Source: SpSt-333 sp964371615 (lineage in GTDB: Bacteria > Bacteroidota > Ignavibacteria > UBA10030 > UBA8401). Taken from it: a DNA stretch of 64,000 bases. The translations under genes and the position numbers were made by a program. The stretch spans positions 558,001-622,000 of the forward strand of contig CAYJMS010000003.1 in assembly GCA_964371615.1 (NCBI GenBank), read 5' to 3'. The notes below the pieces were generated by a model, which saw nothing but the letters and a program-made list of their open reading frames with translations, was not told where the DNA came from and did no database searches. Shown here piece after piece: positions 32,129 to 42,626 of the stretch (the first letter of the stretch is position 1; each line of letters opens with the position of its first letter).

Positions 32129-35100
32129 TTCTTGCTGTAAGCGGGAATGAGCGACCGCCACAGGAAGATACGCTGCAAATTCGGTCAAAGTAGAATCCCA
32201 TCGTTCGAGCAGATGTTTTGCCGTTTCGCTTCCTACCGCGTCGACATATGCCGTTAACAAATTCCGGAACTCTTCCGACTCATCGGTATTCATATCCACC
32301 CGGGAGAGGTACGTGCTATTGACGTAACGATCATACTGCCGTTGCAGAAACAATATTCCTCCAGTCATTCCCGCGCCAACATTATGGGAGACCTTGCCAA
32401 GGATTAAGACCGTACCGCGCGTCATATACTCGCAGGCATGCAGTCCGACACCCTCGACGACAGCCGTGGCACCGCTATTGCGCACAGCAAATCGGTCACC
32501 GGCCTGTCCGTACACGAACAACCTGCCGCCGGTCGCACCGTAGAGAGTGCAGTTGCCGATAATGGCGTTCTCTTCCGGTTTGAACGAAGCACGACGATTG
32601 GGAACGATGACCGCGCTTCCGCCGGACATTGATTTACAGACGGAATCGTTCGCCTCGCCATAAAGTTTAAGATGGACGCCGTCAACAAGGAACACGCCGA
32701 ATCCCTGTCCCGCGCTTCCTTCGAATTCAAGATGAAGATTTCCGGTGAACGATTTGAGATCGACAGACGTTGTGCCTCGCAAACGTTCTTCGTACGCCTT
32801 TCGTGCAATTTCACCGGAGAGTGAAGCCGGTATACCCCGATCCACAGTCGAGATCTCATATTTGAAAGACGCATCGGCATTCACAGCGACCGATTTCCGC
32901 GTTTCCTCTACGATCTGTTTGTTCAGCGCACCGGTTCCTTCCGCATAGCGCTTAATGGAAAGACCAGAATGCGGCGCAGGGGACTCCAGAAATTTCGAGA
33001 TATCAAGTTTCCGCTGGCGGATGAAATCCGCATGACGTTCAGCAACGGCAAGCAAGTCTGTGCGGCCGATGATCTCATCCAGAGAATGAAATCCCATGAC
33101 GGAAAGATACGACCGGACATCATCAGCAAGCAGATGCATTATACGTACGATGTGATCTTTATTTCCGCGGTATTTTGCCTTGAACTTCGGATCGTGCGTT
33201 GCAATGCCGGTCGGGCAGGTGTTCTTTTCGCAAATACGGGCCATGATGCATCCTTCTGCAACAAGGAGCAATTTTCCGAAATCGAATCCTTCCGCTCCAA
33301 GCAGTGCGGCGATGATAACATCTTTTCCGGTCAACAGACCGCCGTCGGTGCGTAATTGCACGGTACCGCGCATACGGTTATCCACAAGCGCCCGATGCGC
33401 TTCAATCACACCGAACTCAAACGGCAATCCGGCGTGCTTCATAGAACCGAGTGTCGCCGCTCCGGTGCCGCCGTCACCTCCGGCAATATAGATAATATCG
33501 GCGCCGGCTTTTGCAACACCGACTGCGATCGTACCGACAGTGGAGCCGGAGACAAGCTTCACGCTGATCTCGGCGGCGGGATGGACTTGTTTCAATTCGT
33601 AGATGAGTTCTTTCAAATCCTCAATGCTGTAAATGTCGTGCAGCGGCGGAGGGGAGATGAGATCGACATTGGGAAGCGAGTACCGTGCCCGGGCGATGTC
33701 GGCGTTCACCTTCACGCTCATCAATTGTCCGCCTTCGCCCGGTTTTGCTCCCTGCGCCACTTTAATCTGAATTTCTCTTCCGGAGATCAAATACTCCGCT
33801 GTCACACCGAACCGTCCGGATGCCACCTGTTTTGTCGTTGCGGTAATTCCTTCGGTAAAGTAAAAAGGATTTTCTCCGCCTTCTCCGCTGTTGCTTCGTC
33901 CGCCGATCTCGCGCATAGCGAGAATAATATCGCGTTGTGCTTCGGCATTGATTGCACCGAACGACATCGCTCCGGCGCCGAACCGACGCAGTATCTTTTC
34001 TCGCGACTGCACATCCGATAACGCTATCGGAACCGCCGAGTGCTTCACATCAAATAGATGACGGATATTTACCGGTGCGGACTGTTCGCCCATTTCAACA
34101 TATTTGCGGTACGTCTCGTCGGTCTCCAGTGTCCACTCGTTACGAACAAGTGAATGGACTATCCTGGAGCGTGCCGCTGTCAACGAATGATGTTCACCTT
34201 CGGCTCCCCTCGGATGCTCCCGGAATTGATACGTATTCAATAATCGATCCCTGAATTCCGGTTTTTCGGCAAGACCTGTCTTCCAGAGAATGTCCTCTGC
34301 AAGTTCCTCGTATCCGATTCCACCCATAGCACTGGCATTGTGTGGAAAGAAATTATCCATCAGCTCGGTTCCCAGTCCGATGGCGGTGAAGAGTTTTGCA
34401 CTGATATAACTCTGCACGACCGAGATACCGCTCTTCGACATGATCTTCAACAGTCCGGACTCGAGTGCGCTGATGAGATTCTGTTCCCGCGTTTCCGCAG
34501 TGAGAGCAGAGAAGGAGGGATCGTTGTCAGTGCGGGCGATTTGCAGCGCCATATACGGGCAGACTGCCGAAGCGCCAAAACTCAGGAGCGCGGCAACGTG
34601 ATGCGGCGTTCGCACCTCTCCCGAATGGACGACGAGCGATGCATTAAGTTTGACTCCGGAATCGTTGAGCCGGCGTACGACCGCGCGGAGAGCAATCAGG
34701 CCCGGAATAGGCGGATTTTCATTATCCGAATCCGCGTCGGAAAGAATGATCACGCTGCAGCCGGATTCGGCCGCATGAAGAACATCTTCAGCGAGTTTAT
34801 CTACCGCAGGACGGAATCCTTTTACTCCGCCGCTGCGGGGAAACGTCATCGAGAACCGTTTCGGCAGAATATGCGATTCGGAAGGACGTTTCGTTTGCAG
34901 ATCCTCTATGAATTTCATCTGTCCCAGGCTCAGCAATGGAGAGGGAAGTTCGATCGCCGGATCCAAAGGAATGAGATCCTTCGGGAAAAAGATGTTCGGT
35001 TTCCGGCCGAGAAATACACGGAGGTCTGTGACATTCTTTTCACGGATGTAGTCGAGAGGCGGATTGGTTACCTGCGCAAAGTTCTGATAGAAGTAGTCGA

Positions 35101-36556
35101 AGAACGGACGCGGTTCGCTGGAGAAGACATTCGGACGCGCCGTGTCCCCCATCGATCCGATCGGTTCACGCGCATGTGCGATCATAGGATAGAGCACCCG
35201 CTCGAGTTCTTCCTGAGTGAGGGAGAACAGATTCCGGCGATTGATGGTAACACCCGCCTGTTCGAGTGAACTATGTTCATTCGATAACGGCAATGATCCG
35301 ATGGGAATAGTGCGCGCATCGAACTGCGCATCGCGGTTTTCGCGTGAAAGACTGGCATCACGGAAATGGATACGGCCGTTTTCCAGATCGACCTTGACCG
35401 CCGTTCCGGCAAGCAGCGTCCCTTTCCGCAAAATTGCTCCCTCGTCGATACGGAACGAGCCCGCTTCGGACGAGAGATAAAAAGTTTCGTTGGTTACTGC
35501 CCACCGGGACGGTCGAAAACCGTTTCTGTCCAATCGCGCACCGACCGTGTTACCGTCGGAATAAAGAATGATAGCCGGTCCGTCCCACGGTTCCATAGCC
35601 CGGCTCCAGAATTTGTAATACGCGTTCTGTTCTTCCGCCGGCGGCATCATGATGGCGAGGATATCCTCGATATGCGGAATGCTGCTGCGGTACATGAGCG
35701 CTTCAACCATTTCGTTGAGGCTGCCCGAATCGCTGATTCCCTTGTGTGTCAGCAGTTGGTCGTTTCGCAATCCAATAGATTTCTCGCGCGAAAAAGACCA
35801 GGAACGGTTTCCGGCGATTGTATTGATCTCACCGTTGTGTCCGATAAGCCGGAACGGCTGCGCCTTGTCCCACGACGTGGTGGTATTGGTGGAGAACCGA
35901 CGATGAAACATTGCGAAGCGCGTACGGTAATCGGGATTTTGCAGATCCAGATACAATTGGTTCAGCACTTCGGCGCGTGTGAGCGCTTTGTACACGATCG
36001 TCGTTGCAGAGAGCGACGTGAAGAAGAATTCCTTATTAATCCCCTTGTCCGAAAGTTTTGCGCGCACCGCCTGCTTTGCAGTATAGAGCAGCCGGTCGAA
36101 TGAAGAATTCGTGCGGCAATGGGCCGGCCGGCGTATGAACGCGTGGATCATTGCCGGCATCGATCGTGTCGCTTCCTCGCCGAGTACCGATGGATTCACA
36201 GGAACATCACGGAATGCATCGATGAACAGTCCATAAAACTCCAGTGTGGATTCGAATACTTTGAGAGATTCCTTCCGGCGATCGTCGTCCCTGGGCATAA
36301 AGAGCGACGCAACGGCGATCTCACCCCGTTTGTATCCGAACAGATCAAACGGAATATCCGTCATCACCCCGGCGCCGTCGCCGGTCATCTGGTCCGCTCC
36401 GCAGGCACCACGGTGTTCGACACACCGAAGCGCGTGGAGCGCCTCTTGTAAAATAGTGTTAGAATATGATCCGGTTCTGCTCGCAACGAAACCAACGCCG
36501 CAACTGGAATGTTCGACGCGCGGGCCGAACAGTCCGGAATGGGTATGTAAACTCAA
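32117..36556 (-). CDS. gltB: Glutamate synthase large subunit
   Basis: 1,479 residues, full length. N-terminal class II glutamine amidotransferase with the nucleophile Cys19 in EHSSCGVGFVA (a propeptide of 18 residues would be cleaved), central domain about 480-770, FMN-binding synthase domain about 830-1200 (GGRSNSGEGGENP, GGDGGTGAA), a 3Fe-4S cluster in ICEKNTCPTGIA, and the C-terminal GXGXG beta-helix domain. It makes two glutamates from glutamine and 2-oxoglutarate. No gltD small subunit lies next to it in this window, so the electron donor (NADPH via a distant GltD, or ferredoxin) is not shown. Confidence 0.96.
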   Translation of the reverse strand: MSLHTHSGLFGPRVEHSSCGVGFVASRTGSYSNTILQEALHALRCVEHRGACGADQMTGDGAGVMTDIPFDLFGYKRGEIAVASLFMPRDDDRRKESLKVFESTLEFYGLFIDAFRDVPVNPSVLGEEATRSMPAMIHAFIRRPAHCRTNSSFDRLLYTAKQAVRAKLSDKGINKEFFFTSLSATTIVYKALTRAEVLNQLYLDLQNPDYRTRFAMFHRRFSTNTTTSWDKAQPFRLIGHNGEINTIAGNRSWSFSREKSIGLRNDQLLTHKGISDSGSLNEMVEALMYRSSIPHIEDILAIMMPPAEEQNAYYKFWSRAMEPWDGPAIILYSDGNTVGARLDRNGFRPSRWAVTNETFYLSSEAGSFRIDEGAILRKGTLLAGTAVKVDLENGRIHFRDASLSRENRDAQFDARTIPIGSLPLSNEHSSLEQAGVTINRRNLFSLTQEELERVLYPMIAHAREPIGSMGDTARPNVFSSEPRPFFDYFYQNFAQVTNPPLDYIREKNVTDLRVFLGRKPNIFFPKDLIPLDPAIELPSPLLSLGQMKFIEDLQTKRPSESHILPKRFSMTFPRSGGVKGFRPAVDKLAEDVLHAAESGCSVIILSDADSDNENPPIPGLIALRAVVRRLNDSGVKLNASLVVHSGEVRTPHHVAALLSFGASAVCPYMALQIARTDNDPSFSALTAETREQNLISALESGLLKIMSKSGISVVQSYISAKLFTAIGLGTELMDNFFPHNASAMGGIGYEELAEDILWKTGLAEKPEFRDRLLNTYQFREHPRGAEGEHHSLTAARSRIVHSLVRNEWTLETDETYRKYVEMGEQSAPVNIRHLFDVKHSAVPIALSDVQSREKILRRFGAGAMSFGAINAEAQRDIILAMREIGGRSNSGEGGENPFYFTEGITATTKQVASGRFGVTAEYLISGREIQIKVAQGAKPGEGGQLMSVKVNADIARARYSLPNVDLISPPPLHDIYSIEDLKELIYELKQVHPAAEISVKLVSGSTVGTIAVGVAKAGADIIYIAGGDGGTGAATLGSMKHAGLPFEFGVIEAHRALVDNRMRGTVQLRTDGGLLTGKDVIIAALLGAEGFDFGKLLLVAEGCIMARICEKNTCPTGIATHDPKFKAKYRGNKDHIVRIMHLLADDVRSYLSVMGFHSLDEIIGRTDLLAVAERHADFIRQRKLDISKFLESPAPHSGLSIKRYAEGTGALNKQIVEETRKSVAVNADASFKYEISTVDRGIPASLSGEIARKAYEERLRGTTSVDLKSFTGNLHLEFEGSAGQGFGVFLVDGVHLKLYGEANDSVCKSMSGGSAVIVPNRRASFKPEENAIIGNCTLYGATGGRLFVYGQAGDRFAVRNSGATAVVEGVGLHACEYMTRGTVLILGKVSHNVGAGMTGGILFLQRQYDRYVNSTYLSRVDMNTDESEEFRNLLTAYVDAVGSETAKHLLERWDSTLTEFAAYLPVAVAHSRLQQEVMP

Positions 36557-36973
36557 CGAAAGAGCTCCTCAAGGGAAATGGGGGGAATGCGTCCAATGCA
36601 CACTAAAATATACGAAATCGCGGGGGAGATGCAAGATGCGGGAATAAAAATATTACTACGGAGGGCACGGAGGTCACAGAGAACATTGTGAAAAGGCGAC
36701 GTTTCCCGTAGATGGAAAAAAAGAAGACAGAAGACTGAAGACTGAATACGGAAGCCTGTTTATTGTTTTATTGAAATCACCGCTAAGGCCCACCAGACAA
36801 AAAACAGTCTACCGCTTAACAGCAGTTATGATGTGCGAAACAGAATTTCGAACATATCTCGTTCCCAAACTGAGTTTGGGAACGAGATAAAAAGAAAGCA
36901 GGGGATCTTTTTTAAAACAGTGATGCCATGACTGAGAGTCATGGCATCACTGTTACAAGAATGCGTACTCTCA
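36557..36973. repeat. Repeat-rich spacer between gltB and katG
   Basis: No gene. A degenerate GGAGGGCACGGAGGTCACAG segment starts near 36660, an AGACAGAAGACTGAAGACTG ladder at 36724-36750, and a near-perfect palindrome ATCTCGTTCCCAAACT / AGTTTGGGAACGAGAT with a one-base centre at 36856-36888, a dispersed-repeat type. Confidence 0.75.
36916..36954 (-). terminator. katG terminator
   Basis: 18-bp perfect stem AACAGTGATGCCATGACT / AGTCATGGCATCACTGTT with a three-base loop, 20 bases beyond the katG stop; on the minus strand it is followed by a T/A run. Confidence 0.85.
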
Positions 36974-39169
36974 TCAGGCATTATCGAACCGGTCGAGGTT
37001 CATTACCTTGGTCCATGCAGCGACAAAGTCCCGCACGAATTTTTCCTTTGCATCGTCCTGCGCGTAGACTTCAGCAAGAGCACGTAGTTGTGAGTTAAAA
37101 CCGAAGACCAGATCCACCCGCGTGCCGGTCCATTTGACTGCACCGGTTTTCCGATCGCGTCCTTCGAACAAATCCGCAGCATCTGTTGTCGGTTTCCAGA
37201 CGGTATTCATGTCGAGCAGATTGACAAAAAAGTCGTTGGACAATGTTCCGATCCGTTTCGTGAAAACGCCGTGTTTTGATTGTCCGACGTTCGCACCCAT
37301 TGCGCGTAACCCGCCGACGAGTACGGTCATCTCCGGCGCGCCTAAATTCAGCAATTGAGATTTATCCACAAGGAGCGCTTCCGCAGGAACGGTGTATGTA
37401 GCTTTTTGATAGTTTCGGAAACCGTCCGCCTGCGGTTCCAGTACGGCAAACGATTCCACATCGGTCATCTCTTGTGTTGCATCGGTGCGGCCGGGAGTGA
37501 ATGGGACATCGACAGCGATGCCGGCTGCTTTTGCGGCGGATTCCACCGCAGCGCATCCTGCCAGAACGATCAGATCGGCAAGTGAAATTTTCTTTCCATT
37601 CTTTTGAGCGGCGTTGAATTCTTTCTGAATTTTTTCCAGCACGCCGAGAACTTTCGCCAGTTGCGCCGGCTGATTGGCTTCCCAATCTTTTTGCGGAGCA
37701 AGACGAATCCGAGCGCCGTTTGCCCCGCCGCGTTTATCCGATCCGCGGAATGTGGAAGCGGAAGCCCATGCGGCGGAGACTAATTCCGAAACCGAAAATC
37801 CCGTTGCCATCACTTTCTTTTTAAGATCGGCGATCTCTTTTGCATCGACCAACGGATGATCGACGGCGGGAACGGGATCCTGCCAGATCAGATCTTCTGC
37901 CGGAACTTCCGGTCCGAGGTACCGGGCTTTCGGTCCCATATCGCGATGGGTGAGTTTAAACCATGCGCGGGCAAACGCATCGGCGAATGCTTTCGGGTCT
38001 TTATGGAAACGGCGCGAGATCGGTTCGTAGATCGGATCGAAACGCAATGAAAGATCGGCGGTTGTCATCATCGGCCGATTTTTTTTCGAAGGATCGTGTG
38101 CGTCGGGGATCATGTGCTCCGGTTTAACATCCTTCGCCAACCACTGATGTGCGCCGGCCGGACTTTTCACCAGTTCCCATTCATATCCGAACAGCATGTC
38201 GAAGTATCCCATATCCCATTTGGTCGGATTCGGTTTCCATGCGCCTTCAATTCCGCTGGTGGTGGTATGCACGCCTTTTCCGGTGCCGAATTTGTTGATC
38301 CATCCAAGTCCCTGTTCTTCCAGCGGTGCAGCTTCCGGTTCGGGGCCGACAAGCGCCGGATCGCCGGCGCCGTGCGCTTTTCCGAATGTGTGTCCGCCGG
38401 CGACGAGAGCGACGGTCTCTTCGTCATTCATCGCCATGCGGGCGAATGTTTCGCGCACATCGCGTCCTGACGCAACAGGATCGGGATTGCCGTTCGGTCC
38501 TTCGGGATTCACATAAATCAATCCCATCTGCACCGCCGCAAGTGGATTTTCCAATTGTCGTTCTCCACTGTACCGTTTATCGCCCAGCCATGTCTGCTCA
38601 CTTCCCCAATAGATATCTTCTTCCGGCTGCCAGATGTCCACCCGTCCGCCGCCGAAGCCGAACGTCTTGAATCCCATCGACTCCAGCGCGCAATTGCCGG
38701 CAAGAATAAAAAGATCTGCCCAGGAAATCTTGTTTCCATATTTTTGTTTTATAGACCAGAGTAATCGGCGCGCTTTGTCCAGATTACCGTTATCAGGCCA
38801 GCTATTAACCGGAGCAAATCGCTGATTGCCGGTACCGCCGCCGCCGCGGCCGTCTGCTGTGCGATAGGTGCCTGCGCTATGCCATGCCATGCGAATGAAC
38901 AATCCGCCATAATGGCCCCAGTCCGCCGGCCACCAATCCTGCGAACTGGTCATGAGTGAATAGAGATCCTTTTTCACCGACGCAAGGTCAAGTTTTTTAA
39001 ATTCGTCGGCATAATTAAATTCCGGATTCATCGGATTAGAAGCCGGTGCATGCTGGTGAAGGATGCCGAGGTTCAATTGATTGGGCCACCAGTCGCGGTT
39101 TGACGCCCCTTTTCCGGCCGCAGTCATTGCATTGTGTCCATGGACAGGACACGTGCTTTCGTTCTTCAT
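36974..39169 (-). CDS. katG: Catalase-peroxidase
   Basis: 731 residues, two peroxidase-like halves. N-terminal half carries the distal Arg-Trp-His in FIRMAWHSAGTYR near residue 90 and the proximal heme His in VALVAGGHTFGKAHG near 257; the Tyr and Met for the Met-Tyr-Trp adduct lie in LIYVNPEGPNG and the DMLFGYEW region. C-terminal half (about 430-731) lacks heme ligands, as usual. It removes hydrogen peroxide as catalase and broad peroxidase in the cytoplasm. The start MKNESTCPVHGHNAMTAA matches family beginnings. Peroxide regulators are not adjacent. Confidence 0.97.
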   Translation of the reverse strand: MKNESTCPVHGHNAMTAAGKGASNRDWWPNQLNLGILHQHAPASNPMNPEFNYADEFKKLDLASVKKDLYSLMTSSQDWWPADWGHYGGLFIRMAWHSAGTYRTADGRGGGGTGNQRFAPVNSWPDNGNLDKARRLLWSIKQKYGNKISWADLFILAGNCALESMGFKTFGFGGGRVDIWQPEEDIYWGSEQTWLGDKRYSGERQLENPLAAVQMGLIYVNPEGPNGNPDPVASGRDVRETFARMAMNDEETVALVAGGHTFGKAHGAGDPALVGPEPEAAPLEEQGLGWINKFGTGKGVHTTTSGIEGAWKPNPTKWDMGYFDMLFGYEWELVKSPAGAHQWLAKDVKPEHMIPDAHDPSKKNRPMMTTADLSLRFDPIYEPISRRFHKDPKAFADAFARAWFKLTHRDMGPKARYLGPEVPAEDLIWQDPVPAVDHPLVDAKEIADLKKKVMATGFSVSELVSAAWASASTFRGSDKRGGANGARIRLAPQKDWEANQPAQLAKVLGVLEKIQKEFNAAQKNGKKISLADLIVLAGCAAVESAAKAAGIAVDVPFTPGRTDATQEMTDVESFAVLEPQADGFRNYQKATYTVPAEALLVDKSQLLNLGAPEMTVLVGGLRAMGANVGQSKHGVFTKRIGTLSNDFFVNLLDMNTVWKPTTDAADLFEGRDRKTGAVKWTGTRVDLVFGFNSQLRALAEVYAQDDAKEKFVRDFVAAWTKVMNLDRFDNA

Positions 39170-39515
39170 TGTTTAACTCCTTTGTAACAAAATTTTTACA
39201 GTTTGTCGATACCGACACTATAACACATGGCGTATCGTTCGTTGTTCCATGCAATGTACATCACGCGGTCATTGCATTCAAGACATTAATCGGTTTTGCA
39301 TCATCTCTCTGCAAGGATGTACAATTTTGCCGCTTGATTCATGCCGGTATACTCCGTACTTTTGGACGTCCAAATATTCGGCTGTCCTCGACAGAGGACT
39401 CCTATCCGCTGGGTGTGTGCACGAACATGAATAGAAGCCCCTGTTGGCAACGAGCCGGCGGGGGCTTTTCTGTTTTTCTCCCTATCCAATTTTCCTATCA
39501 TGCGGAGCTGATATC
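39170..39515. other. Divergent promoter region katG / serine hydrolase
   Basis: 346 bases without a gene. An AGCCCC...GGGGGCT inverted repeat followed by TTTT lies at about 39436-39472; it could be an attenuator before the hydrolase gene. No clear PerR/OxyR-type box identified. Confidence 0.45.
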
Positions 39516-40733
39516 ATGAATACATTCAATTGCTCTCTGTCGTTATTTTTCCACTGCACTGTGTTGATCCTTTTCTCAGTGTGTCTATACGGACAATCGA
39601 ACGATGCAGACATTGCCGATCGCTGTGACCGTTACGCGCGGGAGATTGCCGCTTCACAGCAATATGTTGCGTTTGGCGTCTGTTTGATGAATGAGACCGG
39701 GATTCTCTGGGAAGGTTATTACGGTTATGCCGATTTAGAAAAGAAAATTCCGCTGGTCAAAGAAAGTATTTTTCCGTTGATGTCTCTTTCAAAAACAGTC
39801 ACCACCGTTGCATTGATGCAACTTGTGGAAAAGGGATTGGTCGCTCTGGACGACGATATCAATCGGTACAGCCCGGTGCCGGTACGACATCCGCATTTTC
39901 CCGATGTACCGATCACATTCCGGATGCTGCTGAATCATACTGCAGGGTTTGAGGATGTCACGTCGACGGGATTAAAAGTACCGAAGGATGTGGAACGGCC
40001 GCGCAGTTCAGCCGGCGATTCGCCGATGCCGCTCGACGAATACATCACGCAAATACTGACGCCGGGTGGAAAGTATTATTCGGAGGATTATTTCGGCCAG
40101 AATGCACCGGGAACGACGTATTCATATTCCAACATCGCATTTTCGCTGATCGGGTATCTCGTACAGCACATTGCGAAAGAAGATTTTTCTCGGTACTGCA
40201 ACGATCATATTTTTATTCCGATGGGTTTGAACGACACCCGCTGGCGGTACCGTGAACTCGATACGTCACGAGTGTTTCCCGGATATTCAATACTGCAGAA
40301 CGATACGGCCATGACGTACAGAAAAGTTGCTCCGTTCGGCGAACCGGGATATCCTGCCGGCATGCTCCGGACCACTCCCGGAGATTTTTCGATATTTCTC
40401 TGGTCGATTTTTTTCGACGGCGCACCTCGCGCACAGAGGCCGCTGCAGCAGGCGACAATCGATACGATGCTGAAGCGCCAGGGAATGACGCAGATTCCTT
40501 CCCGTTCTTTCAAAATAATCGACAAGGGGCTCGGATGGCTCATCATCGACATTGACGGAACGGAATGGTATACCATGAACGGTTTTTCCGGAAGCTATTT
40601 TGCCGCCGCTTTCTTCCATCCAAAAGAGCGCATCGGCTTGCTCTATTTTTGCACCGGCATCAGCATGAAGAATATGATGGCGACCACGGCGATGACGAAA
40701 ACATTTGTCGATTTTTTGAATCAAATGCGGTGA
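39516..40733 (+). CDS. Secreted serine hydrolase (beta-lactamase/class C-like family)
   Basis: 405 residues from the ATG at 39516 (GGAG upstream), with a signal peptide MNTFNCSLSLFFHCTVLILFSVCLYGQ. Beta-lactamase-fold domain: SxxK motif in FPLMSLSKTVTT near residue 90, YxN motif Y-S-N in TYSYSNIAFSLIGYL near 206. The third HTG/KTG-type motif is not obvious; GFSGS near 350 is in the right place. Family members include class C beta-lactamases, D-aminopeptidases, esterases and penicillin-binding-like proteins, so resistance should not be assumed. Periplasmic. It seems to stand alone. Confidence 0.88.
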   Translation: MNTFNCSLSLFFHCTVLILFSVCLYGQSNDADIADRCDRYAREIAASQQYVAFGVCLMNETGILWEGYYGYADLEKKIPLVKESIFPLMSLSKTVTTVALMQLVEKGLVALDDDINRYSPVPVRHPHFPDVPITFRMLLNHTAGFEDVTSTGLKVPKDVERPRSSAGDSPMPLDEYITQILTPGGKYYSEDYFGQNAPGTTYSYSNIAFSLIGYLVQHIAKEDFSRYCNDHIFIPMGLNDTRWRYRELDTSRVFPGYSILQNDTAMTYRKVAPFGEPGYPAGMLRTTPGDFSIFLWSIFFDGAPRAQRPLQQATIDTMLKRQGMTQIPSRSFKIIDKGLGWLIIDIDGTEWYTMNGFSGSYFAAAFFHPKERIGLLYFCTGISMKNMMATTAMTKTFVDFLNQMR

Positions 40734-40870
40734 TCGAAATATTTCGTCGACATCACGGTGAGCGTGCTTTCGCTCTTGATATTGAAGCGATCCTCACGTA
40801 CAATTAGCGTAATCGCTCATCGATAGATCAGTACTATTTTCCACACGCAGTACCCCCGGAGATCTCCGCA

Positions 40871-42388
40871 ATGCCGCATCACATCGGATTCGACAACGCC
40901 CGCTATCTTGCGGAGCAGACACAGCCGATCCTTGACCGTGTAAAAAAATTTGACAATAAACTGTATCTCGAATTCGGCGGGAAGTTGTTGTTCGATTATC
41001 ATGCCGCGCGCGTGCTTCCCGGATACGATCCGAACGTCAAGATGCTGTTGCTGCAGCAGATCCGGGATACATCGGAGGTGATTCTGTGCATCTATGCCGG
41101 CGATATTGAACAGAAAAAAATCAGGGGGGATTTCGGCATCACCTATGACGCCGATGCGTTGAAGCTGATCGACGATCTGCGGGAATGGAACATCGATGTC
41201 TCATCCGTGGTCATAACACGATTCGATAATCAACCGTCGGTCGCGTCGTTCAAGAAAAAAGTGGAGCGCTCAGGCATTCGCGTATACACTCATCGCGCCA
41301 CAGAGGGGTATCCGACCAATGTGGATATGATCGTCAGCGATAAAGGATACGGAGCGAACGATTATATTGTTACCACCAAACCGATTGTGGTCGTCACCGG
41401 ACCGGGTCCGGGAAGCGGAAAACTCGCCACTTGTCTTTCACAACTCTATCACGAACACCATCGGGGAATCCATGCCGGGTATGCGAAGTTCGAAACGTTT
41501 CCGATCTGGGATCTTCCGTTAAAGCATCCGGTCAATATTGCCTATGAAGCGGCGACAGTCGATATCGGCGATTTTAATATGATCGATTCCTTTCATCTCG
41601 ATGCCTACAATACTCGCGCGGTCAATTATAACCGCGATATGGAGGCATTTCCGCTCCTGCGGCGTATCATCGAAAAAATTACCGGCGAGAAATCGTTCTA
41701 TCAATCCCCGACGGACATGGGAGTAAACCGGGCCAGCACGGGAATTATCGACGACGGGGCAATTCGCGAAGCAGCACATCAGGAAATTATCCGGCGGTAT
41801 TTCCGTCATGCATGCGAATATGCAGGAGGATTTACGGAAAAAGCGACGGTGGAAAAAGTATCGCTGCTGCTGGACGAACTGCATTTGAACGTCGAGCAAC
41901 GGCATGTTGTTCCGCATGCCCGCTCCGCTGCCAAAAAGTGCGAACAAAAAGGGATGGGGAATGAAGGGATTTTTTGCGGGGCAGCGATCGAACTGCGCGA
42001 TGGATCAATTATTACCGGTAAAAACTCTTCACTCATGCACGCGTCGTCGTCGCTTGTGCTGAACGCCGTCAAGCATCTCGCCGGCATCCCTGACGACAAA
42101 CATCTTCTTCCGCCGAGCATCATCGACTCGATCAGTCACCTGAAAAAAGAAGTGCTCCATGGAAAAATGATGAGTCTCGACCTGGAGGAGACGCTCATCG
42201 CCCTGAGTATCGGCGCTACCAACGATCCGTCGTTGAAGCCGGTGATAGAAAAGCTGAAGGACCTGCGGGGATGTGAAGCGCACCTGACCCATATTCCCAC
42301 ACCGGGCGATGAAGCGGGACTGCGAAAACTCGGCGTCAACCTCACGGCCGATCCGGATTTTGCGACGAAACGTTTGTTTATGTACTGA
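40871..42388 (+). CDS. DUF1846 family protein
   Basis: 505 residues, full family length. Recognised from the strongly conserved beginning (GFDNARYLAEQTQPILDRVKKFDNKLYLEFGGKL) and from VVTGPGPGSGKLATCLSQLYHE near residue 175, a P-loop-like stretch typical of the family. Cytoplasmic; structure is known for homologues but the reaction is not settled. Alone between the hydrolase and a T9SS gene. Confidence 0.93.
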   Translation: MPHHIGFDNARYLAEQTQPILDRVKKFDNKLYLEFGGKLLFDYHAARVLPGYDPNVKMLLLQQIRDTSEVILCIYAGDIEQKKIRGDFGITYDADALKLIDDLREWNIDVSSVVITRFDNQPSVASFKKKVERSGIRVYTHRATEGYPTNVDMIVSDKGYGANDYIVTTKPIVVVTGPGPGSGKLATCLSQLYHEHHRGIHAGYAKFETFPIWDLPLKHPVNIAYEAATVDIGDFNMIDSFHLDAYNTRAVNYNRDMEAFPLLRRIIEKITGEKSFYQSPTDMGVNRASTGIIDDGAIREAAHQEIIRRYFRHACEYAGGFTEKATVEKVSLLLDELHLNVEQRHVVPHARSAAKKCEQKGMGNEGIFCGAAIELRDGSIITGKNSSLMHASSSLVLNAVKHLAGIPDDKHLLPPSIIDSISHLKKEVLHGKMMSLDLEETLIALSIGATNDPSLKPVIEKLKDLRGCEAHLTHIPTPGDEAGLRKLGVNLTADPDFATKRLFMY

Positions 42389-42626
42389 GTGGCCGACACC
42401 GAATCACCTCCGCGTCGCACAATCAAGACAAAACTATCCGCTGAACACCATTTTATCCTCACGGTATCTTGTTTGTCTGTACTCCGTTCGGTACATTTTG
42501 GCAAGAAGAATTTCCGAATGTGTTTTTTCAAAATATCATTCGGATCCGTGCCCGTCTGAAAAAATATTTCCAGTGATCGTCACTCCACATCATCCACACC
42601 AACCTTATTGAGAAAGGAGAGGGGAA

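Noticed and set aside
39436..39472. Terminator in front of the serine hydrolase gene
   Set aside because: No plus-strand gene ends upstream; recorded only as a possible attenuator in the spacer entry.
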